Source: Aphelocoma coerulescens (taxonomy: Eukaryota; Chordata; Aves; Passeriformes; Corvidae). From it: a stretch of DNA of 64,000 nt. The stretch is taken from NCBI RefSeq assembly GCF_041296385.1, contig NW_027183579.1, positions 124,001 through 188,000 on the forward strand, in the 5' to 3' direction. The translations under genes and the position numbers were made by a program. Below the pieces are notes generated by a model, which worked only from the letters and a program-made list of their open reading frames with translations, ran no database searches and had not been told where the DNA came from. Shown one piece after another: positions 56,660 to 64,000 of the stretch; the stretch's first letter is position 1, and the number at the start of each line of letters is the position of its first letter.

Positions 56660-57560
56660 GGCGGCGGCCGCGGCCCGGCGCTCCCGGTGCCCTCCCGGCG
56701 CTCCCGGTGCCCTCCCGGTGCCTCCCGCTCCCTCCCGGCCCCGCTCAGGCCGCGGCGGCTCCGTCCGCGCTCGGCTGCGCTCGGCCACTTCCGGCCGCGC
56801 TCGGCAACTTCCTGCGCGGCTCGGGCCGCGCTCGGCGCTTTCCGGCGGCCTTCGGGGACTTCCCGGCGCGCGTTCGGCTTTTTCCGTGCGCTTTCGGGGC
56901 TTTCCGTTACCGCTCGCTGCTTTCCGTCACCTTTCGTCGTTTTCCGTCGCCGTTCGAGGCTTTCCGTCGTCGTTCGGGTATTTTCGGCAGCCTTCGTGCC
57001 TTTCCGCCACTGTTCGCTGCTTTCCGCCGCCGTTCGGCGCTTTCCGGCCACGCTCGGACCTTTCCGTCGCCGTTCGCCGTTTTCAGTCGTCGTTCGCCGC
57101 TTTCCGGGCACCCTCGAATCTTCCCGTTACCGTTCGCCGCTTTCCGGCGCTTTCCGCCACCGTTCGGGTCACTTGTAGCCGCTTTCCCTCACTTTTCGCC
57201 GCTTTGCGTCCCTGTTCAGCTCGCCCCACTCCTCTACGTCACTTCCGGCGGGTCCCGCTCATTTCCGGCCGCCGCCGCTCCCGCGTTCGGCCCCGCCCCC
57301 GGTAAAACCGGGCCCGGTTTGCCCCGCCCCCTCCGGTTTGGCTCCGCCCATTTCGCTGTCGGTGCCGCCCCGCCGGCGTTGGCCCCGCCCCCTTCCCCTC
57401 AGGGCCGCTTTTGGCGGGAAGCCGAAGCGGCGAGGACGCCCCCTGCCGGTCCCGAGGGAACTCTCGCGCTGTGCCCAAATCTCGCGGGATTTGGCGCCGT
57501 TTATTCACCGTTTCCCGCCTTTGTTTTCCGAATGGTTTTTGCCGTTTTCTCCCGGTTTTT
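56660..57560. promoter_or_regulatory. U2AF2: U2AF2 CpG-rich promoter block with ETS-type sites
   Basis: A CpG-dense block begins at the U2AF2 ATG. Two strong ETS/GABP words (plus-strand acttccgg, i.e. CCGGAAGT) lie near 56787 and 57240. Between 56810 and 57180 a roughly 30-bp unit around ctttccg(tcgccgttcg) is repeated about 12 times. Further on, TCTCGCG words occur at 57461 and 57479 and an E2F-like TTTGGCGC at 57490-57497. There is no TATA box. The block may serve both U2AF2 (-) and the ZNF524 side (+). Confidence 0.55.
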
Positions 57561-57599
57561 CCCTCAAAATCCCCCCACTGGGACCCCCAGACTGAGCCC

Positions 57600-58330
57600 G
57601 GGGGGCTGGAGGGGTCTGGAGGGGGGGGTCTCGGGGGGTCTTGGGGGTCACGTGGAGGCGTCGGGGGGGGTCCCTGGAGGATTTGGGAATTCTGAGGGTT
57701 CCCTGGATGATTTGGGGGAAATTTGGGGGGTCCCGGCTTTTGCAGAGGGTCTCATTTTGGGGGGGGGGTCCCCAAATTGGGGGGGGGGGTCGCGCTGACC
57801 CCGCTCGGCGCCCCGGGGAGCGTCTGCAAAGAGCGGAGCCGGGGGGAGGGGGCGCGGTTTGGGGAGGGGGCTCCGGGGGGGTGTCCGGGGGCGGGGCAGC
57901 TGACGCCCCCTCCCCTTTTTACCCCCCCGGGGGATTTTTCGGCGCTGTCCGGGTTCGGCTCTTGCGCGACGCCCCCCGAGCCCGCCCGGCCCCGCCCGCC
58001 CGGGGACCGTCGGCAAATTCCGAGCGCGGCCCCGGCCGAAAAACGGCCCCGGGAGGGGGGGGGGGGAACGCGAATTGGGGGGGGGCTCAGCCCCCCGGGG
58101 GGGTCACGCGTTGGGGAGGGGGCGTGGGGAGACCTCGCCTCAAAAGAACGCGCGGGAGGGGCGGTTTAGGGGGTGATGGGGGGGGTGTAAAGCGCTGAGC
58201 CCCCCCCCCACCGTGTTGTCCCCCCCCCCTCACCGTGGGGTCCGCGGGGGGGGGGGGGTGGTCCCGGGGGGGGGTCTCGCGGGGTTTTGGGGCGGGGGGC
58301 GTGGGGGGGAACTCGCGCGCACGCGGCGTT
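57600..58330. other. CpG-rich intergenic region, U2AF2 side to ZNF524
   Basis: G runs and CpG-rich sequence; no coding evidence that I can support. May include the ZNF524 promoter and 5'UTR. Confidence 0.5.
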
Positions 58331-58335
58331 TCCAG

Positions 58336-58551
58336 CCGGAGCCCAAACGCTGCGACAACCGGCTCGGGCCGAGCCCCCTCCCCCCCCCCCCCTTCAAACG
58401 CCCCCGCCCCCACCGGGGACCCCGGTGCGGAGCCCCCCCCGCCCCCATCGCCGCCCCCCCCCCGCCGGCGGAGCCCCCCCGGAGGCGGCGCGAGCGCAGC
58501 GGGGCCGATGAAGGGCCCGAAGGGGGGCCCGGGGCGCGGCGGCGCCGGGAG
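58336..58551 (+). CDS. Possible upstream ZNF524 exon
   Basis: A segment bounded by tttccag (58335) and a GTACCG donor (58552) encodes a Pro/Arg-rich stretch with EPPRRRRERSGADEGPEGG. Human ZNF524 has a basic, Arg/Pro-rich N-terminus before its fingers, so this could be the start of the same protein. Similarity is weak, and from memory human ZNF524 is coded in one exon; the segment may instead be 5'UTR or chance. Confidence 0.25.
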
Positions 58552-59224
58552 GTACCGGGGGACAGCGGGGGGGTCTGGGGAGGGGGCGCGGGGGGCGGCG
58601 GGGACCCCCCCCGGACCGGATCCCACCCGTGGGAACCCCTGAATGCCCCCCCCACCCCCATTGCGGGAACCCCCCCCCCCCCTCAGAGCGAGACCCCCGG
58701 AGGTGCCCCCGGCCCTGGGGACCCCCAGACCGTTCCCCGTTTCCGGGAGTTATCCCCTCCCCCACCCCAATTCTGGGACCCCTTAGGACCCCTCCCCAAA
58801 TGCCCCCCCCATTCCTGGGACCCCTGGATCTTCCCCCTGTATTCCTGGGACCCCCCAGATCGGGACCCCTCCCCAAATCCCCCCCCCCCATTCCTGGGAC
58901 CCCTGGATCTTCCCCCTGTATTCCTGGGACCCCCCAGATCGGGACCCCTCCCCAAATCCCCCCCCCCATTTCTGGGACCCCCGGATCTTCCGCCCCCATT
59001 CCTGGGACCCCCCAGATCGGGACCCCCCCAGATCGGGACCCCTAAACTCCCCCCCTCCCCCCATTCCTGGGACCCCCAGCTCAGCCCCCGCCCCCGGGGG
59101 ACCCCCCCCAAAATTCCCCCCCTCCCCCCAATTCCTTGGGCCCCCCCCCTCCCAGCTCGGGACCCCCCCTCCTTTCATTTTTGGGACCCCCCCCCCTAAC
59201 CCCCCCCCCCTTCTCTCCCCGCAG
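58552..59224. repeat. Interval before the ZNF524 main exon
   Basis: C-rich interval with two or three copies (58810-58990) of a roughly 58-115-bp unit holding attcctgggacccctggatc, ttccccctgtattcctggga and agatcgggacccctccccaa. Probably an intron. Confidence 0.75.
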
Positions 59225-59815
59225 CCACCCGGACACCGCCCCCCCGCCCCTCCCCCGCCCCCCCACCCCCCCTCCCCTCCCCCCAACCCTCCCCCCACCC
59301 CCTCCGCGCCCCCTCCCCCCTCGGCGGGGGGGGGTCGCTACCTGCTGATCGACAGCCAGGGCCTGCCCTACACCGTGCTGGTGGCCGAGCCGGGCGGCGC
59401 CGGCGGCCCCGGGACCCCTCCCGGTGACCCGGGGAGCCCCCCGGGGGGGCGGCCCCGCCGCGCCTTCGCCTGCCCGGAGTGCGGGCGCGGCTTCGCGTAC
59501 CTGTCGTACCTGCAGCGCCACAGCATCGCGCACTCCCCGCACAAGCCGCACGTGTGCCGCGCCTGCGGCAAGGCCTTCAAGCGCGCCTCGCACCTGGAGC
59601 GCCACCGCTTCACCCACGGCGACGCCGCCGGCCGCAAGCCCCTGGGGTGCCCGCTGTGCCCGCGGCGCTGCCGCGACGCCGGGGAGCTGGCGCAGCACCG
59701 GCGCGTCCACACCGGCGAGCGGCCGTTCCCCTGCCCGCAGTGCCCGCTGCGCTTCGGAGACCGCAACACGCTGCAGCGGCACCGGCGCAGGAAGCACCCG
59801 GGGGACGCGCCCTGA
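59225..59815 (+). CDS. ZNF524: C2H2 zinc-finger protein ZNF524 (main coding exon)
   Basis: A nuclear DNA-binding protein with four adjacent C2H2 fingers. After an acceptor (59221-59224) and a long Pro run comes [14 protein letters not shown], matching the LLLIDDQGVPYTV segment of human ZNF524. Fingers: [17 protein letters not shown] with [56 protein letters not shown]. Finger 3 has Cys in place of the usual core Phe, and fingers 3-4 are joined by the standard HTGERPF linker. TGA ends the frame at 59813-59815. The initiator ATG is not certain: none is visible shortly before the Pro run, so it is probably in an upstream exon. The exact left border is also uncertain because of C runs. Confidence 0.85.
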   Translation, partial: PPGHRPPAPPPPPHPPSPPPNPPPTPSAPPPPSAGGGRYLLIDSQGLPYTVLVAEPGGAGGPGTPPGDPGSPPGGRPRRAFACPECGRGFAYLSYLQRHSIAHSPHKPHVCRACGKAFKRASHLERHRFTHGDAAGRKPLGCPLCPRRCRDAGELAQHRRVHTGERPFPCPQCPLRFGDRNTLQRHRRRKHPGDAP

Positions 59816-59819
59816 GACG

Positions 59820-61015
59820 GGGCACGGACGGCGGCCGAGGGCGTTTGGGGACACGGAGGGACGGCGGCCATGGATGGTGGCACAGAAGGACGGTGGCCAA
59901 GGGTGTTTGGGGACACGGAGGGACGGTGGCCATGGATGGTGGCACAGGATGGCGGCCGAGGGCGTTGGGGACACGGAGGGACAGTGGCCAAGAACATTGG
60001 CATCAACGAACTGGAGAATGGACGGACGGCAGCCCTGGATGTTGGCATGGAGGGATGGTGGCCCTGGGGCTGGGGACACGCGGGGACGGTGGCCATGGAC
60101 GTTGGTGTGGTGGGATGGTGGCTCCGGGGCTGAGGACACATGGAGACGGTGGCCATGGACATTGGTGTGGAAGGATGGTGGGCCCAGGGCTAGGGACACG
60201 CGGGGATAGTGGCCATGGACATTGGTGTGGTGGGATATTGGCCCCAGGGCCTCACGAGGACACACAGGGATGGTGGCCATGGATGTTGGTGTGGAAGGAT
60301 GGTGGCCCCGGGGCTGGGGATATGCAGGGATGGTGGCCATGGACGTTGGTGTGGTGGGAGGGTGGCTCCAGGGCTGAGGACACATGGAGATGGTGGCCGT
60401 GGACTTTGGTGTGGAGGGACGGTGGCCCCGGGGCTGGGGACACGCAGGGATGGTAGCCATGGATGTTGGTGTGGTGGGAGGGTGGCTCCAGGGCTGAGGA
60501 CACATGGGGATGGTGGCCATGGTGTTCTTGTGGAAGGATGGTGGCCCCGGGGCTGAGGACACACAGGGGACAATGGCCCCAGGGCCGGGGACACACGGGG
60601 ATGGTGGCCATGCTGTTGGGGACATGCAGGGATGGTGGCCCCGGGGCTGAGGACACACAGGGATGGTGGCCCCGGGGCTGGGGACACACAGGGATGGTGG
60701 CCATGGTGTTGGGGACACGCAGGGATGGTGGCCCTGGGGCTGAGGACACACAGGGATGGTGGCCATGGTGTTGGGGACACACAGGGATGGTGGCCCTGGG
60801 GCTGAGGACACACAGGGATGGTGGCCCCGGGGCTGGGGACACACAGGGATGGTGGCCCCGGGGCTGGGGACACACAGGGATGGTGGCCGTGGTGTTGGGG
60901 ACACGCAGGGATGGTGGCCCCAGGGCTGAGGACACACAGGGAATGGTGGCCATGCTGTTGGGGACACACAGGGATGGTGGCCATGCTGTTGGGGACACGC
61001 AGGGATGGTGGCCCC
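59820..61015 (+). repeat. Minisatellite filling the ZNF524 3'UTR
   Basis: About 20 units of 50-60 bp: ggggacacacagggatggtg, gccccggggctga, alternating with gccatggacgttggtgtgg. It lies between the stop and the poly(A) signal, so it is probably transcribed as UTR. Confidence 0.9.
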
Positions 61016-61073
61016 GCCCTCGCCGCGTCCTGGGGCCAGGTCCCCCCTCTTGATGTTGATTTTTTTTTTAATT

Positions 61074-61079
61074 ATTAAA
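61074..61079 (+). terminator. ZNF524: ZNF524 candidate poly(A) signal ATTAAA
   Basis: ATTAAA preceded by a T run, at the end of the minisatellite-filled 3'UTR. It is the first plausible signal after the ZNF524 stop on this strand. Confidence 0.55.
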
Positions 61080-61189
61080 AATCCGGGTTTTGTTTTTCCG
61101 GTTTCTCTCCTGGCCTCGTGCTGGGGGAGGGGCCACGGGCGACATCAACCCCTCCCCCCCACCCGAGCTTTTGGCCAACTGACCCCTCA

Positions 61190-61440
61190 AAGTGACCCAA
61201 AACCCCCCGAACTGACCCCGTGACCCCCAACTGACCCCGTGACCCCCACCTGGTCCATGGACCAACCCCGCCCTTGACCAACTGACCGCCACCGGAGCCT
61301 TCGCCCGACCCACTGCCCAACCGACCCTGCCCGACCCGGCCCGGCCCCTCCGTGACCAAACCCCACCCAGGGACCCCCCACCCCCATCCCCGACCCCCCA
61401 CGCCCCTCCCCCGCCCACGGTAACTCCGGTCTAATCCGGT
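61190..61440. other. Tail-to-tail spacer of ZNF524 and ZNF865
   Basis: Short gtgacccccaactgacccc words, then C-rich sequence, then four attccggtttattccggt words. No gene. Confidence 0.7.
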
Positions 61441-61449
61441 CTATTCCGG

Positions 61450-61455
61450 TTTATT
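61450..61455 (-). terminator. ZNF865: ZNF865 candidate poly(A) signal AATAAA
   Basis: Minus-strand AATAAA (plus tttatt) within four copies of an attccggt word, 819 bp after the ZNF865 stop. It lies about 370 bp from the ZNF524 signal, so the two genes end tail to tail. Confidence 0.6.
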
Positions 61456-61779
61456 CCGGTCTATTCCGGCTCCCTCCGTACAGCGCGGCCGCAGCCCCTC
61501 CCCCGCCCCGCCCCTCCCCCCGCCCCTCCCCCCCCCCTCCCGGGACACCCCCGGGGTGGGGGAGGGGCCGCGAGCGCAGAGATTCCATTCCTGGCGCTTC
61601 GGCGGCGACGGCCGCGCCCCTGGAGGGGCTCGGGGGCCGCCGGGGCTCCCCGGTGTCCGGCGGGGCTGGCGGCTGCGTCCAGGTGTCCGGCGGGAGGGAC
61701 GCGGCCGAGGCGCGGAGCCGGGACAGGGCTGCGCTGGCCTCAGGGCTGGCGAGTCCACGAGGGGCCGGGCCGGGGCGCG

Positions 61780-62170
61780 TTGGGCCATTTCTGGGCCAGG
61801 ATGAGCCATTTTGGGCCAGGATGAGCCACTTTGGACCATGATGAGCCATTCTGGGCCAGGATGAGCCATTTTGGGCCAGGATGAGCCATTTCTGGGCCAG
61901 GATGAAGCATTTTGGGCCAGGATGAGCCATTCTCGGCCACGATGAGCCATTTTGGGCCAGGATGAACCATTCTGGGCCTGGATGAGCCATTCTGGACCAG
62001 GATGAGCTATTTCGGGCCAGGATGAGCCATTTTGGGCCCAGATGAGCCATTCTGCACCAGCATGAGCCACTTTGGACCACGATGAGCCATTCTGGGCCAG
62101 GATGAACCATTTTGGACCAGGATGAGCCATTCTAGGCCAGGATGAGCCATTTTAAGCCCAGATGAGCCAT
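61780..62170 (-). repeat. 20-21-bp minisatellite in the ZNF865 3'UTR
   Basis: About 18 units of gatgagccattttgggccag, starting about 100 bp after the ZNF865 stop and lying before its poly(A) signal, so probably in the mature mRNA. Confidence 0.92.
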
Positions 62171-62273
62171 TTTTGGGCCATGTCACACCAGGAGGCACCG
62201 TTGCAAGTCCAGTCCCACCACGTGTCCAGCCGTGTGCCACCTCCGAGCCGCGCCGCGGCCGCTCCGCCGCCCC

Positions 62274-64000
62274 TCACTGCCCCGGCCCCGCGGCCGCCGT
62301 CCCCTCGTCGCGGTGCTGCCGGTGCCGCCGCGGCCCCTCGGGACCGCAGCCCGGGCCGGCGCCGTGCCCGGCCAGGTGCCGGCGCAGCAGCCGGGCGTCG
62401 GCGAAGCGGCGGCGGCAGCGGGGGCAGCGGCGGCGCCGCTCGTGGGCCCGCTGGTGCCGCAGGATGGAGCTCAGGTAGAAGAAGCTCTTCCCGCAGCGCT
62501 CGCACCGGTACACGTCCTCGCCCAGGTGCCCGCGCCGGTGCTCCAGCAGGTTGGAGCGGAACCGGAACGTCTTCCCGCAGGTCCGGCAGCGCCGCGGCCG
62601 CGCCGGGCGGTGCCGGCGCTGGTGCTCGGCCAGGCCGGCGGCGTGGGCGAAGCGCTTGGCGCAGAGCGGGCAGCGCAGCGGGCGCTGGCCGGCGTGGCCG
62701 GCGCGGTGCTGCCGCAGCGCCCAGGCCCGCAGGAAGGCGCGGCCGCAGGTGCGGCAGCGGAACGGGCGGCGGCGGGCGGGGCAGCAGCGCCGGTGCCGCC
62801 GCAGCAGCGCGGCCGCCCAGAAGCGCCGGCCGCAGGCGCCGCAGGCCGACGGGCGCTGCCGCAGGTGCCGCCGCCGGTGCAGCAGCAGCTCGTAGGCGCC
62901 GGCGCAGCGCTGCCCGCAGGCCCCGCAGGCCGGCGGCCGCCGCGGCGCCAGGTGCACGTACTTGTGGGTGACCAGCGCCAGGAAGCGCTTAAAGCTCTGC
63001 CCGCAGGTGCCGCAGGTGAAGCGCTCGCTGCTCGGTGCCGCCGGCGGCTCCTCGGCCGGTCCCGGCGCCTCCCCGCTCGCCGCCGCCGCCGCCGTCGGGG
63101 CCCGCTCGGGCGCGGCCGCCGGGTGCACCAGGCGGTGCCACACCAGGTTCTCCAGGAAGCCGAAGACCTGCCCGCAGGTGTCGCAGCCCTGGGGCCGCTC
63201 GGCCGCCGTCACCGCGTCCTTGTGCGCCACGGCGCGCAGCAGGTCGGGGAAGCGCTGCCCGCAGGAGCCGCAGCCCAGCGCGGCCGCCGCCGCAGCGGCC
63301 GGGGGCTCGGCGGGGCCGGGCGGCAGCCGGTGCACCTGGCGGTGCCGCGTCAGGCTCTGCGGGTAGCCGAAGGTCTTGCCGCAGAGCTCGCAGCGGTAGG
63401 GCCGCTCGCGCGTGTGCACCACGCGGTGCTTGCGCAGGTGGAAGGACTCGCGGAAGCGCTTCCCGCACACGGCGCACTCGTGCGGCTTCTCCCCGGTGTG
63501 GATGCGCTCGTGCCGCCGCAGCGTCTCCCGCCGGCCGAAGGCGCGGCCGCACACCCCGCACCCGAAGCTGCGCCCGGCGCCGGCGGCCGGAGGGACGGCG
63601 CGGGAGGCGGCGGCGGCGGCGCCGTCCCCGGCGTGGGCGCGGCGGTGTCGCAGGAGGCTCTGGGGCGCGGCGTAGGCCTTGCCGCAGACGTCGCAGCGGT
63701 GCGCGGGGCGCGGCGCGCCGTGGCTCACCTGGTGCCGCAGCAGGTAGGCCGGGTCGCGGAACTCCTTGCCGCACACCGGGCAGGGCACGCGCCGCGGCCC
63801 CGCGTGCGTCTTGACGTGGCGCGTCAGGCTCTCGCGGCGGTTGAAGCTGCGGCCGCACGCGGCGCAGGTGAAGGGCTTCTCGCCCGTGTGGATGATCTGG
63901 TGCTGCGCCAGGTGGCTCGGCTTCTTGAACACCTTCCAGCACAGCGGGCACGTGAACGGCCCCTCTGTGCCCGGCGCCGCCGCCGCCCCGCCCGGCGCCA
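62274..64000 (-). CDS. ZNF865: C2H2 zinc-finger protein ZNF865, C-terminal part (5' end outside window)
   Basis: The frame is open from the window edge to TGA at 62274-62276, about 575 codons. It carries about 17 C2H2 fingers, starting CPLCWKVFKKPSHLAQHQ and NRRESLTRHVKTH. Later landmarks are YAAPQSLLRHRRAH, GYPQSLTRHRQVH, VFGFLENLVWHRLVH, FKRFLALVTHKYVH, FRFRSNLLEHRRGH and FFYLSSILRHQRAH. The finger array and these phrases resemble human ZNF865, a large protein with about 20 fingers. The finger CGSCGQRFPDLLRAVAHKDA lacks a proper second His pair and the finger ending RRHRRCC has Cys in place of His, so two fingers look degenerate or variant. Linkers are mostly non-canonical, with TGEKP only between some fingers. 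Third positions are almost all G or C. It is a single exon here and converges on ZNF524. Confidence 0.85.
   Translation of the reverse strand, partial: APGGAAAAPGTEGPFTCPLCWKVFKKPSHLAQHQIIHTGEKPFTCAACGRSFNRRESLTRHVKTHAGPRRVPCPVCGKEFRDPAYLLRHQVSHGAPRPAHRCDVCGKAYAAPQSLLRHRRAHAGDGAAAAASRAVPPAAGAGRSFGCGVCGRAFGRRETLRRHERIHTGEKPHECAVCGKRFRESFHLRKHRVVHTRERPYRCELCGKTFGYPQSLTRHRQVHRLPPGPAEPPAAAAAAALGCGSCGQRFPDLLRAVAHKDAVTAAERPQGCDTCGQVFGFLENLVWHRLVHPAAAPERAPTAAAAASGEAPGPAEEPPAAPSSERFTCGTCGQSFKRFLALVTHKYVHLAPRRPPACGACGQRCAGAYELLLHRRRHLRQRPSACGACGRRFWAAALLRRHRRCCPARRRPFRCRTCGRAFLRAWALRQHRAGHAGQRPLRCPLCAKRFAHAAGLAEHQRRHRPARPRRCRTCGKTFRFRSNLLEHRRGHLGEDVYRCERCGKSFFYLSSILRHQRAHERRRRCPRCRRRFADARLLRRHLAGHGAGPGCGPEGPRRHRQHRDEGTAAAGPGQ

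Noticed and set aside
59820..61015. Additional coding exons after ZNF524
   Set aside because: The four-finger frame ends in TGA, and the following open frames are translations of the 50-60-bp repeat on both strands.

Overview
The window is vertebrate nuclear DNA. Multi-exon genes with GT-AG introns encode proteins close to human LENG8, TNNT1, PPP1R12C, U2AF2, ZNF524 and ZNF865. All six have human orthologues on 19q13.4 (from memory of human gene order). Extreme GC content, very short intergenic distances, runs of G or C longer than 8 and introns made almost wholly of minisatellite point to a bird dot/micro-chromosome. The bird call is an inference; the gene identities are read from the sequence.

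Two 500-N gaps cut the window into three contigs. Contig A (1-13385) holds ten exons of the middle of LENG8 on the minus strand. Contig B (13886-40696) holds the last three coding exons of TNNT1 (+), then, 238 bp after the TNNT1 stop, the complete PPP1R12C gene (+, 19451-34886), and converging on it the last two coding exons of LENG8 (-, 36544-38572). Contig C (41197-64000) holds U2AF2 (-, 42636-56659, all but its last coding exon or exons), a CpG-rich promoter block, ZNF524 (+, 59225-59815) and the 3' part of ZNF865 (-, 62274 to the window edge). LENG8 is therefore split around TNNT1 and PPP1R12C. The same unusual repeat occupies the right end of contig B and the left end of contig A, so contigs A and B are probably in the wrong order (true order B then A).

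The most unusual biology is in the introns. At least eight introns of LENG8, PPP1R12C and U2AF2 hold repeat units that include a piece of the adjacent exon with its splice site. LENG8 has about 25 extra copies of one 3' splice site, PPP1R12C has 7 extra donor copies in intron 1, 4 copies of an exon 5 end shaped like complete pseudo-exons, and 9 extra acceptors in intron 7, and U2AF2 has 10 extra copies of an exon end with its donor. U2AF2, whose protein binds polypyrimidine tracts at 3' splice sites, also has about 2.2 kb of nearly pure pyrimidine (transcript strand) directly upstream of one of its own 3' splice sites.

Single-base length errors break several reading frames: two in conserved U2AF2 exons and others in G/C runs of LENG8 and PPP1R12C. 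They look like consensus errors in the assembly rather than pseudogenes. The genes do not form an operon. They encode a SAC3/GANP-type nuclear factor, a slow-muscle contractile regulator, a myosin-phosphatase targeting subunit, a splicing factor and two C2H2 zinc-finger proteins.
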